Of a DNA stretch of 64,000 nt, positions 9,702-18,716 are shown in pieces. The notes below the pieces were generated by a model. It saw only the letters and a list, made by a program, of their open reading frames with translations. It was not told where the DNA came from and did no database searches. The stretch spans positions 29,150 to 93,149 of the forward strand of contig JAABQG010000002.1 of assembly GCA_011391595.1 (NCBI GenBank). Reading direction: 5' to 3'. The position numbers and the translations under genes were made by a program. The stretch comes from Hydrogenophaga sp. (GTDB lineage Bacteria; Pseudomonadota; Gammaproteobacteria; Burkholderiales; Burkholderiaceae_C). The number at the start of each line of letters is the position of its first letter. Positions within the stretch are counted from its first letter, which is position 1.

Positions 9702-11039
9702 TCAGGACTGGCAGTCCTGGGGGGTGCGGCGGGTCAGCTTTTTCTCAGCAGCGTACTTCTCCGCCGAAGCCTTCACGAGCGGCTTGATGATCTGCTCGTC
9801 GGCCTGGATCCAGTCGGAAGCCCAGGTGAACTTGCTGCCGTCCCAGGTGTGCACGCGGGCCCAGTTGGCGCCGAGGTGATCGGCGCAGCTGGTGGACACC
9901 GGGCGCATCACGCCCTTGAAGCCAAGCGCGTCAAGCTTGGCCTGGGTCAGGTTGAGGTTCTCATAGCCCCAACGCGCCTGCTCGCCGGTCATGACCTTGC
10001 CCTTGCCGAAGCGTTCCTGCGCCTGGCGCACACCTTCCACCGCCAGCATCGCGCCGACAGCGCCACGCATGTAGAGCACGGAGCCGACCTCGTCCTTCGG
10101 GCCGGTACCCTGGCCCTTGGCATGCACCTTCTCCAGGATTTCCTTGACCACCTGTGACTGCGGTTCGGCGCCGTGTTGCATCATGACCGCGCTGTAGCCC
10201 TTGGCGGCGGCGCCGACGTCCTTCAGATCCGGCTCGGCGCCCGACCACCAGGTCCCGAACATTTTTTCACGCGGATAGCCGGTGGCGACGGCTTCCTTGA
10301 TGGCGGTCGGGGTCATCACGCCCCAGGTCTGCATCACCACAAAGTCCGGCTTCTGCTGGCGGATCTGCAGCCAGATCGCCTTTTGCTCGACGCCAGGGGC
10401 GGGCACCGGAAGCAACTGCAGAGTAAAGCCGTGCATCGAGGCGCGCTCCTGCACGATGGGGAGCAGTTCCTTGCCGAACGGGCTGTCATGGTAGACCACA
10501 GCGATCTTCTTGCCCTTGAGCTTGTCCCAGCCACCTTCCTTCTTGGCGATGTGCTGCAGCACGGCATCGCCGGCCAGCCAGTAGTGGCCAATCAGCGGGA
10601 AGTTCCATTTGAAGATGCCACCATCAGCCGTATCGCTGCGACCGTAGCCAGAGGTGATCATCGGGATCTTGTCGCCCGGGATCTTTTCGGTCAGTGCGAA
10701 AGTGATGCCGGTTGACAGGGGCTGAAACACCGTGGCGCCGCCATGCTTGCCTTTGAGTCGTTCGTAGCACTCGACGCCGCGGTCGGTGGCGTAGGCGGTT
10801 TCGCATTCCTCAACGAGTGTGTTGACACCGTTGATGCCGCCGCGGGCATTGACCAGCTTCATGTAGTCGTTGTGGCCGTTCGCCCAAGGCGTGGCATTGG
10901 GCGCGACGGGGCCGGTTCGGCCCGACAGCACCGGGAAAAACTGCTCCTTCGCCTGGGCGAAAGCAGCAGAGGTCACGAGCGCGCCGGAAAGACCGGCGGC
11001 GACTACGGTGGCAGCGAGAGCGAGTTGTCGAAGCTTCAT
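9702..11039 (-). CDS. ABC transporter substrate-binding protein (Leu/Ile/Val-type fold)
   Basis: A 445-residue periplasmic binding protein. The start MKLRQLALAATVVAAG is supported by GGAGAC upstream and gives a signal peptide ending at AAFAQ. The mature part has the type 1 periplasmic-binding fold (ARGGINGVNTLVEECETAY, KGKKIAVVYHDSPFGKELL, WLQIRQQKPDFVVMQTWGV). At over 400 residues it belongs to the longer subgroup often linked to aromatic or hydrophobic acid uptake rather than to amino acids. It lies between livM and livF in the operon. Confidence 0.9.
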   Translation of the reverse strand: MKLRQLALAATVVAAGLSGALVTSAAFAQAKEQFFPVLSGRTGPVAPNATPWANGHNDYMKLVNARGGINGVNTLVEECETAYATDRGVECYERLKGKHGGATVFQPLSTGITFALTEKIPGDKIPMITSGYGRSDTADGGIFKWNFPLIGHYWLAGDAVLQHIAKKEGGWDKLKGKKIAVVYHDSPFGKELLPIVQERASMHGFTLQLLPVPAPGVEQKAIWLQIRQQKPDFVVMQTWGVMTPTAIKEAVATGYPREKMFGTWWSGAEPDLKDVGAAAKGYSAVMMQHGAEPQSQVVKEILEKVHAKGQGTGPKDEVGSVLYMRGAVGAMLAVEGVRQAQERFGKGKVMTGEQARWGYENLNLTQAKLDALGFKGVMRPVSTSCADHLGANWARVHTWDGSKFTWASDWIQADEQIIKPLVKASAEKYAAEKKLTRRTPQDCQS

Positions 11040-11124
11040 GGTTTGTCTCCTAAAAAAAGTGAAGCACAGGGGAACGGGGTCAATATCGCGTGTACGGTTC
11101 GATACCGGTGAGGGTCGCCTGGTA

Positions 11125-12201
11125 TCAGTGGGGGAAGGGCCACAGTCGCAGCTTCTGCTTGGCGATGCTCCATAGCTTGGCCAGGCCATGGGGTTCGGCA
11201 ATCAGAAACCACACGATCAGCGCGCCAAAGACCATGAATTCGCTGTGGGAAATCGTGGCGGTCGAAATCTCCACGCCGACCAGTGCGCCAGCCCAAGGCA
11301 GGAACTGGTTCAGGAAGATCGGTAGCACCACGATGAAAGCTGCGCCGAAGAAGCTGCCCATGATCGATCCCATGCCGCCAATGATCACCATGAACAGCAG
11401 CTGGAAGGATCGGTCAATCGAGAACGCTGCAGGCTCCCACGAACCCAGGTGCACGAAGCCCCACAGCCCACCCGCCACACCGACGATGAAGGAGCTGACG
11501 GCAAAAGCGCTGAGCTTGGCGTAGACGGGGCGAATGCCGATCACAGCCGCGGCAACATCCATGTCGCGGATCGCCATCCACTCGCGTCCAATGGCGGAGC
11601 GCACCAGATTTTTTGCCAGCAATCCGAAAACTACCAGAAAGGCCAGGCAGAAGAGGTACTTCTCCAGGGGCGTGTCAATGCGCCATCCGGCGATCTGCAG
11701 GTTGGACACCGACACCGAGCCGGAAGAGCTGTTGTTGGTGAACCAGCTGATGCGGCTGAACGCCCAGTCACAGAAAAACTGTGCCGCCAGTGTGGCAACG
11801 GCCAGGTACAGGCCTTTGACGCGCAGGCTCGGTATGCCAAAGAATATGCCCACCAGCGTAGCAAAGAAGCCCCCCGACAGCAGTGCCAGGATCAGCGGCA
11901 TGCCGTCGATGCGCACATACGTGTTGTAGGCCATGTAGGCGCCCACCGCCATGAAGGCACCCGAGCCCAGCGAAATCTGCCCGCAGTAGCCCACCAGGAT
12001 GTTCACGCCCAGCGCCGCCAGCGACAGGATCAGGAACGGGATCAGGATGGCGCGGTACATGTATTCATCGACCAGCATGGGCACGCCGACGAACGCGAAG
12101 GCAATCAACGCCAGGATGACCCAGCGATCCTGGGAGATCGGAAAGATCTGCTGATCAGCACGGTAGGTGGTCTTGAACTGACCGTTTTCGCGGTAAAACA
12201 T
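11125..12201 (-). CDS. livM: branched-chain amino acid type ABC transporter permease
   Basis: A 358-residue membrane protein with around ten hydrophobic segments. The LivM-type motif NILVGYCGQISLGSGAFMAVGAY is near residue 70-90, and the cytoplasmic coupling region is REWMAIRDMDVAAAVIGIRP. Forms the transmembrane channel with LivH. The gene is 17 bases downstream of livH. Confidence 0.92.
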   Translation of the reverse strand: MFYRENGQFKTTYRADQQIFPISQDRWVILALIAFAFVGVPMLVDEYMYRAILIPFLILSLAALGVNILVGYCGQISLGSGAFMAVGAYMAYNTYVRIDGMPLILALLSGGFFATLVGIFFGIPSLRVKGLYLAVATLAAQFFCDWAFSRISWFTNNSSSGSVSVSNLQIAGWRIDTPLEKYLFCLAFLVVFGLLAKNLVRSAIGREWMAIRDMDVAAAVIGIRPVYAKLSAFAVSSFIVGVAGGLWGFVHLGSWEPAAFSIDRSFQLLFMVIIGGMGSIMGSFFGAAFIVVLPIFLNQFLPWAGALVGVEISTATISHSEFMVFGALIVWFLIAEPHGLAKLWSIAKQKLRLWPFPH

Positions 12202-12218
12202 GGTGGGTACTCGGGCAG

Positions 12219-13148
12219 TTAGACGCGGTCGATGATTTTTTCGCCGAACAGGCCCTGGGGCCGGAACAGCAGAAAGACGAGAGCCAGCACGTAGGCAAAC
12301 CAGATTTCGATGCCACCGCCGACAAGTGGCCCCAGGTAGACCTCGGAGAGTTTCTCGCCCACGCCGATGATCAGTCCGCCAATGATGGCCCCCGGCACTG
12401 AAGTCAGGCCGCCCAGGATGATGACGGGCAGTGCGCGCAGGGCGACGGTTGTCAGGGAGAACTGCACACCCAGCTTGGAACCCCAGATAACTCCGGCGAC
12501 CAGCGCCGTGATTCCTGCGACGAACCAGACGATGACCCAGATCTTGTTGAGCGGAATCCCGATGGACTGAGCCGCCTGGTGGTCATCAGCCACGGCGCGC
12601 AAGGCTCGGCCGGTACTGGTTTTCTGGAAAAACAGGGAAAGAACTGCCACGAGAAGCGCAGCCACACACGCTGCGTACACATCCTCCATATTGACCAGAA
12701 CGCCACCCTGGAACACACCTTCGAGCAGGAAAACCGGCTCCTTCGGCATGCCGACGTCGATCTTGTAGATGTCGCTGCCGAAAATGGTCTGACCGAAGCC
12801 GTCGAGGAAGTAGGTGATACCGAGCGTGGCCATCAGGAGTGTCACACCTTCCTGGTTGACCAGGTGGCGCAACACCAGCCTTTCGATCAGCCAAGCCAGC
12901 GCGTACATGAGGACGGCGGCCAGCATGAATGCGATCAGGTTACCCAGGAACTTGCTTTCCAGTCCCAGCCAGCCCGGCACCCACTCGGAGAAGCGGGCCA
13001 TTGCCAGCGCGGCGAAAAGTACCATGGCACCCTGCGCGAAGTTGAATACGCCGGAGGCCTTGTAGATCAGCACAAAGCCGAGTGCCACCAGGGAATACAG
13101 CATGCCGGCCATGAGGCCACCCAAAAGGGCTTCAAGAAAAAATGCCAT
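12219..13148 (-). CDS. livH: branched-chain amino acid type ABC transporter permease
   Basis: A 309-residue integral membrane protein of the LivH type. The N-terminus MAFFLEALLGGLMAGMLYSL is followed by GFVLIYKASGVFNFAQGAMV, a hallmark of the family. The coupling helix region is TSTGRALRAVADDHQAAQSIG. Ends FRPQGLFGEKIIDRV. It lies 12 bases downstream of livG. Confidence 0.93.
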   Translation of the reverse strand: MAFFLEALLGGLMAGMLYSLVALGFVLIYKASGVFNFAQGAMVLFAALAMARFSEWVPGWLGLESKFLGNLIAFMLAAVLMYALAWLIERLVLRHLVNQEGVTLLMATLGITYFLDGFGQTIFGSDIYKIDVGMPKEPVFLLEGVFQGGVLVNMEDVYAACVAALLVAVLSLFFQKTSTGRALRAVADDHQAAQSIGIPLNKIWVIVWFVAGITALVAGVIWGSKLGVQFSLTTVALRALPVIILGGLTSVPGAIIGGLIIGVGEKLSEVYLGPLVGGGIEIWFAYVLALVFLLFRPQGLFGEKIIDRV

Positions 13149-13160
13149 GTCGTCGTCTCC

Positions 13161-13943
13161 TCAGTGACTGGTGCCGAGGTAGGCACTGATCACGTCTTCG
13201 TTGCTGCGCACTTCTTCGGGTGTGCCGTCGCCGATCTTCTTGCCGTAGTCGAGCACGACCACCCTGTCGGAGATGTCCATCACCACGCCCATGTCGTGCT
13301 CGATCAGCACGATGGTGGAGCCGAATTCGTCGTTGACGTCCAGGACGAATCGGCACATGTCCTGCTTCTCCTCGACGTTCATGCCGGCCATCGGCTCGTC
13401 GAGCAGCAGCACTTGCGGCTCCATGGCCAGCGCGCGCCCGAGGTCCACCCGCTTTTGCAGGCCATAGGGCAGTTGCCCCACCGGCGTCTTGCGGAAGGCC
13501 TGGATCTCCAGAAAGTCGATGATGTGCTCGACGTACTCGCGGTGGCGGGTCTCTTCCTTTTCTGCAGGGCCGATGCGCAGGGCCTGCAGAAAGATGTTGC
13601 TCTTGATCTTGAGGTTGCGGCCGGTCATGATGTTGTCGATCACGCTCATGCCCTTGAACAGCGCCAGATTCTGGAAGGTGCGCGCCACGCCCATCTCGGC
13701 CACCTGGCGCGAGTTCATGTGGCTGAAGGTCTTGCCGCGGAAGGTGATGCTGCCCTCCTGCGGGGTGTAGACACCGTTGATGCAGTTGAGCATGGAGCTC
13801 TTGCCGGCGCCGTTCGGGCCGATGATGGCGCGGATCTCGTGCTCCTTCACATTGAAGGAAATGTCGGTCAGGGCGTTGACGCCGCCGAACCGCAGGCTGA
13901 TGTTGTTGACGTCCAGGATGACGTCGCCAATATTTTTGCTCAT
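13161..13943 (-). CDS. livG: branched-chain amino acid type ABC transporter ATP-binding protein
   Basis: A 260-residue ATPase. Walker A is GPNGAGKSSMLNCING; the signature is the variant LPYGLQKRVDLGRALAMEP; Walker B is QVLLLDEPMAGM; the switch region is VLIEHDMGVVMD. The start is placed at MSKNIGDVILDVNNISLRFGG, 17 bases after the stop of the acyl-CoA synthetase gene. No clear Shine-Dalgarno sequence is seen, so translation may depend on coupling. Confidence 0.92.
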   Translation of the reverse strand: MSKNIGDVILDVNNISLRFGGVNALTDISFNVKEHEIRAIIGPNGAGKSSMLNCINGVYTPQEGSITFRGKTFSHMNSRQVAEMGVARTFQNLALFKGMSVIDNIMTGRNLKIKSNIFLQALRIGPAEKEETRHREYVEHIIDFLEIQAFRKTPVGQLPYGLQKRVDLGRALAMEPQVLLLDEPMAGMNVEEKQDMCRFVLDVNDEFGSTIVLIEHDMGVVMDISDRVVVLDYGKKIGDGTPEEVRSNEDVISAYLGTSH

Positions 13944-13960
13944 GATGCTTGCGTCATTTC

Positions 13961-15907
13961 TCAGGCGGCTGCTTTCACAGGGGCAAAGGTCTTTGCGTCG
14001 GAGATCTTCAGGGTGGCGCTCACGCTGCCGGAGCGGCCGTCCTCGAACTTCACCACGGTCTCGATGAACTGCTCGGTCTTGCCGCCGTACAGCGCATCGA
14101 CCAGCGGCTGGTACTTGTCTGCGATGAAGCCGCGGCGGACCTTGTTGGTGCGCGTCAGCTCGCCGTCGTCGGCGTCGAGTTCCTTGTGCAGCACCAGGAA
14201 GCGGCTGACCTGGCTGCCCGCCAGCAGCTCGTCGATCGACAGGTCGGCGTTGACCTTCTCGACGCACTCCTTGATCAGCTGGTAGACCTCGGGCTTCTGC
14301 GCCAGGTCGGTGTAGCCGGCGTAGGGCAGGTTCTGGCGCTCGGCCCAGTTGCCCACGGCGTCGAAGTCGATGTTGATCATCACGCAGACTTTCTCGCGCT
14401 GGTCGCCGTAGGCCACGACCTCCTTGATCTGCGGGAAGAACTTGAGCTTGTTCTCCACGTACTTGGGGGCAAACATGGCGCCGTCATTGTTGCCGCCCTT
14501 GATGCGGCCCACGTCTTTCACGCGGTCGATGATCTTCAGGTGGCCGTGCGCGTCCAGGAAGCCGGCGTCACTGGTGTGGTACCAGCCGTCGGCGGTCAGC
14601 ACCTCGGCCGTGGCGGCCGGGTTCTTGTAGTACTCCTTGAGCAGGCCGGGCGACTTGACCAGGATCTCGCCGTCGTCGGCCACCTTGATCTCCACGCCGC
14701 GGCAAGGCACGCCCACGGTGTCGGCGCGCGCTTCGTTGTCGGGCTGCAGGCAGACGAACACGGCGGTCTCGGTGGAGCCATAGAGCTGCTTGAGGTTGAT
14801 GCCGATGGAGCGGTAGAAGCTGAACAGGTCGGGGCCGATGGCCTCGCCCGCGGTGTAGGCCACACGCACCCGGCTCATGCCGAGGTTGTTGCGAAGCGGG
14901 CCGTAGACCATCAGGTTGCCCAGGGCATACAGAACGCTGTTGCCCAGGCCGATGGACTTGCCGTCCATGCGCGTCGGCCCGACGCGTTTGGCCAGGTCCA
15001 TGAAGAAATGGAACATCCGGCGCTTGAGTGCGCCCGCATCTTCCATGCGGATCATCACGCTGGTGAGCAGGCCTTCAAACACCCGCGGCGGCGCGAAATA
15101 GTAGGTCGGGCCGATTTCCTTCAGGTCGATGGTGACGGTGGCCGCCGACTCGGGGCAGTTCACCACGTAGCCGCAGACCAGCCACTGCGCATAGCTGAAG
15201 ATGTTCTGGCCGATCCACGCCGGCGGCAGGTAGGCCAGCACCTCCTCTTTGGGGCTCAGCTTGTCGAACTCGGCACCGGCCTGGCCCCGGTCGATCAGCG
15301 TGGCGTGCGTGTGCACCACGCCCTTGGGGTTGCCGGTGGTGCCCGAGGTGAAGAACATCGCCGCCACATCGGCGGGCTGGACCTTGTCGACCTCGCCCCG
15401 GAAAAACTCGGGGTGCTGCGTGGCAAAGACCTTGCCGGCGGCGATCAACTCGTCCAGCCCGGCCAGGCCGTTCTCGACATACTTGCGCAGGCCGCGCGGA
15501 TCGTCAAAGAAGATGTGCGAGAGCTGCGGGCACTTCTCGCGCACCTCCAGCATCTTGTCGACCTGCTCCTGGTCTTCCACCAGGGCGAAGCGCACGTCCG
15601 CGTTGGTGATCGGGAAGACGCATTCGGCGGCCACCGCATCCTGGTACAGCGGCACCGGAATCGCGCCGAGCGACTGCGCGGCGAGCATGGTGGCATACAG
15701 GCGCGGACGGTTGGCGCCCACGATGATGATGTGTTCGTGGCGTTGCAGGCCGGCCTGGTGCAGGCCGCAGGCAATCTGCTCCACCAGCGCGGCCATGTCA
15801 GCCCAGCTATGGGTTTGCCAGATGCCATATTCTTTTTCGCGCATGGCGGGCGCGCTGGCGCGCTCGGTGGCGTGTTTGAGCAGAAGTCGGGGGAACGTGG
15901 TCAACAT
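13961..15907 (-). CDS. AMP-dependent acyl-CoA synthetase (long-chain type)
   Basis: A 648-residue adenylate-forming ligase. The P-loop is MFFTSGTTGNPKGVVHTHAT (near residue 190), with motifs YGSTETAVFVC, DGWYHTSDAGFLDAHG and IDRVKDVGRIKGGNNDGAMF. The start MLTTFPRLLLKHATERAS is supported by an AAGGT sequence upstream. First gene of the transporter operon, opposite the Crp-family regulator. It resembles long-chain fatty acid--CoA ligases of the FadD15/Fcs-like group. The transported substrate is probably a lipophilic carboxylic acid that is trapped as its CoA thioester; the exact acid is unknown. Confidence 0.9.
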   Translation of the reverse strand: MLTTFPRLLLKHATERASAPAMREKEYGIWQTHSWADMAALVEQIACGLHQAGLQRHEHIIIVGANRPRLYATMLAAQSLGAIPVPLYQDAVAAECVFPITNADVRFALVEDQEQVDKMLEVREKCPQLSHIFFDDPRGLRKYVENGLAGLDELIAAGKVFATQHPEFFRGEVDKVQPADVAAMFFTSGTTGNPKGVVHTHATLIDRGQAGAEFDKLSPKEEVLAYLPPAWIGQNIFSYAQWLVCGYVVNCPESAATVTIDLKEIGPTYYFAPPRVFEGLLTSVMIRMEDAGALKRRMFHFFMDLAKRVGPTRMDGKSIGLGNSVLYALGNLMVYGPLRNNLGMSRVRVAYTAGEAIGPDLFSFYRSIGINLKQLYGSTETAVFVCLQPDNEARADTVGVPCRGVEIKVADDGEILVKSPGLLKEYYKNPAATAEVLTADGWYHTSDAGFLDAHGHLKIIDRVKDVGRIKGGNNDGAMFAPKYVENKLKFFPQIKEVVAYGDQREKVCVMINIDFDAVGNWAERQNLPYAGYTDLAQKPEVYQLIKECVEKVNADLSIDELLAGSQVSRFLVLHKELDADDGELTRTNKVRRGFIADKYQPLVDALYGGKTEQFIETVVKFEDGRSGSVSATLKISDAKTFAPVKAAA

Positions 15908-16000
15908 TGCCGGTACCTTGTCTCCAATTTCGAGCCGCCCCGAAATAGAAATCCGGGTTCGCTGTTGTGCCCTGAATGTAGGCCGGCATTTGACGTCTTG

Positions 16001-16018
16001 TTGTCGTTTCGACGACAA
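16001..16018. promoter_or_regulatory. Crp-shaped palindrome in the divergent promoter region
   Basis: TTGTCGTTTCGACGACAA is an inverted repeat with 7-base arms and a 4-base centre. It can be read as TGTCG-N6-CGACA, the exact geometry of a Crp site (TGTGA-N6-TCACA) with altered inner bases. It lies 54 bases before the regulator start and 94 bases before the acyl-CoA synthetase start, so it could control both directions. Confidence 0.6.
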
Positions 16019-16071
16019 TCTTCGGGTGTGTTCTCTCAGGACTTTCCCTAATACGGCGTCCATTCCCCGTC

Positions 16072-16779
16072 ATGAACCCCGAAACGTCCCTGCACCAGCG
16101 TCGCCGCCTGCCGCGTCGCGAAGAACTGGAAGGCATCCCCTGGCTGGCGCTGCTGCAGCCGCTTGAGCGCGAACGCGCGGTGGAGGAGCTGCGCATGGGT
16201 GACGCACAGGCCGGCGACTACGTGTGCCGCATCGGTCGTCCCATCACCTACTGGTTCGGCGTCGTCGAAGGGTTGCTGAAAATGAGCAGCGACAACGCCG
16301 AGGGCCAGACCATGACCTTCACCGGGGTGCCCCCTGGCGGCTGGTTCGGCGAGGGCACGGCGCTCAAGCGCGAGGTCTATCGTTACAACATCCAGGCCCT
16401 GCGCAAGAGCGTCGTAGCCGGCCTGCCGGTGGACACCTTCCACTGGCTGCTGGACCATTCCATCGGCTTCAACCGTTTCGTGATGAACCAGCTCAACGAG
16501 CGGCTCGGGCAGTTCATTGCCGCGCGCGAGATCGACCGCATGAACAAGCCGGAACTGCGCGTGGCGCGCAACCTGGCCTCGCTGTTCAACCCGGTGCTCT
16601 ACCCCGGTGTGGGCGAGGTGTTGCGCATCACGCAGCAGGAGCTGGCTTATCTGGTGGGCCTGTCGCGGCAGCGCGTGAACGAGGCGCTGACTGCGCTGGC
16701 GGCCCGGGGGCTGATCCGCGTCGAATACGGCGGCCTGCGCGTGCTGGACCTCGCGGGGCTACGGTCGGGTGAATTTTGA
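16072..16779 (+). CDS. Crp/Fnr family transcriptional regulator
   Basis: A 235-residue regulator with an N-terminal cyclic-nucleotide-type beta-roll (GDYVCRIGRPITYWFGVVEG, FTGVPPGGWFGEGTALKRE), a dimerisation helix (NERLGQFIAAREIDRMNKPELRV in part) and a C-terminal HTH (ITQQELAYLVGLSRQRVNEAL). There is no N-terminal cysteine cluster, so it is not an oxygen-sensing FNR. In the recognition helix the Crp pattern R-E-x-x-x-R becomes R-Q-x-x-x-E, consistent with a site other than TGTGA. Transcribed divergently from the liv/CoA-ligase operon across the palindrome at 16001..16018, so it probably regulates that operon and itself. The effector may be an acyl-CoA or another ligand; unknown. Confidence 0.9.
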   Translation: MNPETSLHQRRRLPRREELEGIPWLALLQPLERERAVEELRMGDAQAGDYVCRIGRPITYWFGVVEGLLKMSSDNAEGQTMTFTGVPPGGWFGEGTALKREVYRYNIQALRKSVVAGLPVDTFHWLLDHSIGFNRFVMNQLNERLGQFIAAREIDRMNKPELRVARNLASLFNPVLYPGVGEVLRITQQELAYLVGLSRQRVNEALTALAARGLIRVEYGGLRVLDLAGLRSGEF

Positions 16780-16847
16780 TGGCTGAAGTGGCATCCTTTG
16801 CGCGTCGCATGGCGCGGGGGTGCGGTTCTTCGGGTGGGCTCAGCGGC

Positions 16848-17933
16848 TCACGGCGCGCCGGCTGCGGACGGGCGGCGAATCATCACCACCACCAGCGTCA
16901 CCACGGTCAGCGGCACGACAAAGCCCAGCATCACGCCTGAGAAAGCTTGCAGCGCGTCGTGCTGCTGCGCCGCCAGGATCAGGTAGGCCACGTAGGCAAG
17001 GTAGTAGCCGAGGAAGACGCCGCCTTCCCAGCGCGCGATCTCGCGGCCGGTCATGAAAACCGGCAGGCAGGCCAGCGCCACCGCCAGCATCACCCAGATA
17101 TCGAAGGCCAGCAGCGATGGCGCGATGGCCAGGCCCAGGTCGCCCGATACCAGCCCCGTCAGTCCCAGGCAGCCCAGGATGTTGAACGTGTTGCTGCCGA
17201 CGACGTTGCCCACGGCGATGTCGCGTTCCCCCTTGAACGCGGCCGTGACGCTGGTGGCCACCTCGGGCATGCTGGTGCCGGCGGCGACGATGGTCAGGCC
17301 GATGACGAGGTCGCTCACGCCCATGGCCTTGGCGAAACTGACCGCGGCCTGGACCAGGAAGTCCGAACCGAACACCAGCGCCACCAGGCCGGCGGCGATC
17401 AGGCCGATCTGTGCCGCCCAGTGGCTGTCCCAGGCGCCGGCCTCGGCGGGGTGAATCTCCCCGGCGAAATCGTCCTTCGCAGCCTGGGTCTCGCGGCGCG
17501 ACTGAACGACCAGGAAGACCGTATAGGCCACCATCAGCGCGAACAGGAAGCCCCCATCCAGGGCCGAGATCTGGCCATCCAGCGACAGCGCCAGCAGCAG
17601 CAGGCTTGCGCCCAGCATGATCGGCACCTCCTGCCGGATCAGCTGGATGTTGACCACCAGCGGCGCGATCAGGGCACTGATGCCCAGGATGAACAGCACA
17701 TTGAAGATGTTGCTGCCCACCACGTTGCCGATGGCGATGTCGGTCTTGCCGTCGAGCACCGCGCCGACGCTCACCGCGAGCTCGGGCGCGCTGGTGCCGA
17801 AGGCGACGATGGTGAGTCCGACAACCAGCGGGCTGATGCCGAACGACATCGCCAGCTTGGACGCGCCGCGCACCAGCAAGTTCGCGCCGATGACCAGAAG
17901 GATCAGGCCGCCGAGAAACATGAGCAAGTTCAT
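16848..17933 (-). CDS. calcium/sodium antiporter (CaCA family, YrbG-like)
   Basis: A 361-residue inner-membrane cation exchanger with about ten transmembrane helices in two homologous halves. The alpha-repeat motifs are both visible: VAFGTSAPELAVSV with GNVVGSNIFNVLFILG in the first half, VAAGTSMPEVATSV with GNVVGSNTFNILGCLG in the second. These acidic-residue repeats bind Ca2+/Na+ in the family. A monocistronic unit, opposite the crp-type gene. The 5' flank carries a 7-base tandem repeat (17948..17977). Confidence 0.92.
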   Translation of the reverse strand: MNLLMFLGGLILLVIGANLLVRGASKLAMSFGISPLVVGLTIVAFGTSAPELAVSVGAVLDGKTDIAIGNVVGSNIFNVLFILGISALIAPLVVNIQLIRQEVPIMLGASLLLLALSLDGQISALDGGFLFALMVAYTVFLVVQSRRETQAAKDDFAGEIHPAEAGAWDSHWAAQIGLIAAGLVALVFGSDFLVQAAVSFAKAMGVSDLVIGLTIVAAGTSMPEVATSVTAAFKGERDIAVGNVVGSNTFNILGCLGLTGLVSGDLGLAIAPSLLAFDIWVMLAVALACLPVFMTGREIARWEGGVFLGYYLAYVAYLILAAQQHDALQAFSGVMLGFVVPLTVVTLVVVMIRRPSAAGAP

Positions 17934-17947
17934 GATCGGGTAGTGTA

Positions 17948-17977
17948 GCTACAAGCTACAAGCTACAAGCTACAAGC
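17948..17977. repeat. tandem repeat of GCTACAA, four full units
   Basis: GCTACAA is repeated four times in direct tandem plus a partial unit, immediately upstream of the CaCA antiporter start. A heptamer array of this kind can vary in copy number by slippage. Confidence 0.9.
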
Positions 17978-18081
17978 GCCTTCGCGTCGCAGGCTTCCGC
18001 GCAGCACGAAGCGAAGACAGGCACGGGTTCTCCGGCTTCAGTGCAGCCTTCGCGTCGCGCCAGAGAGGGCCGGCATGGTCG

Positions 18082-18495
18082 TCACGCGGCTGTCTGTAGG
18101 GCCGGCTTGGGCTGGGAACCGCGGCCGCGGCCGCGCCACATCGCCACCAGCAAATGCAGCCCCGCCCCCGACAAGACAATCAGCACGCTGCCGAGGCCCC
18201 AGATCACCCAGGCCGCGAGGGTCAGGCCGCCGGCCAGCGCCGGTGCGGCAAGAAGGAGACCCTCGACGACCGGCGTCAGGCCCGACAGCAAAGAGGTCAT
18301 GGCCTGCACGATCTCCGGCGGCACCCAGGTGGCCAGCCAGCCTGGCAGATGAAAGCCGTCGATGCCTGATGGGGCGCCTGCCAACGATCCTGCATTCGAG
18401 ACCGCCCACATGGCAGCGGCATGCGCCGCCCAGGCTGCCAGCGACCAAAGTGCAAGAAGGCTGAAGACCAAAAACCAGCTGAGCGCGTAGAACAT
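18082..18495 (-). CDS. hypothetical membrane protein
   Basis: A 137-residue protein I do not recognise. Three hydrophobic segments are seen: an N-terminal one (MFYALSWFLVFSLLALWSLA), a middle one (LLLAAPALAGGLTLAAWVIW) and one starting GLGSVLIVLSGAGLHLLVAM; the tail is basic (WRGRGRGSQPKP). The loop after the first helix is glycine/alanine rich (NAGSLAGAPSGIDGFHLPGW). Probably an inner-membrane protein; no catalytic motif. Single gene between the antiporter and the crp-like remnant. Confidence 0.6.
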   Translation of the reverse strand: MFYALSWFLVFSLLALWSLAAWAAHAAAMWAVSNAGSLAGAPSGIDGFHLPGWLATWVPPEIVQAMTSLLSGLTPVVEGLLLAAPALAGGLTLAAWVIWGLGSVLIVLSGAGLHLLVAMWRGRGRGSQPKPALQTAA

Positions 18496-18602
18496 GTTCG
18501 ATTCGTCCTGGGTGAGTAAGAACAGGCGCTAGTATTCAGCGCGGAAGGAAACGAATAAACCAGTTGCAGACAGACTTGGATTCCTGTTTTTCCGAGGTGT
18601 GA

Positions 18603-18716
18603 GATGGTCGTCTGACCCTGATTTCCGCGGATGTGGGCTCGCGCGAGATCGACCGCATGAACAAGCCCGGACTGCGGTTGCTGAACGTCTCCGGGCGGCG
18701 TTCCCGCAGGTTTTGA
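18603..18716 (+). pseudogene. truncated remnant of a Crp-family regulator gene
   Basis: This frame reads DGRLTLISADVGS, then REIDRMNKPGLR, then a divergent tail ending RRSRRF and a stop. Around 18640..18678 it is nearly identical at DNA level to 16529..16567 inside the intact crp-type gene 2 kb away (about 28 consecutive identical bases, CGCGCGAGATCGACCGCATG onward). There is no start codon or complete domain, so it looks like the debris of a duplicated and deleted regulator copy. The flanking sequence up to 18734 shows nothing else. Confidence 0.6.

Noticed and set aside
13949..16051. Long open frame on the strand opposite the acyl-CoA synthetase gene (similar ones opposite htpG, katG and the hupK-hypF fusion)
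   Set aside because: These are antisense by-products of high-GC codon usage; they lack family motifs, ribosome binding sites and normal composition, while the overlapped genes are certain.
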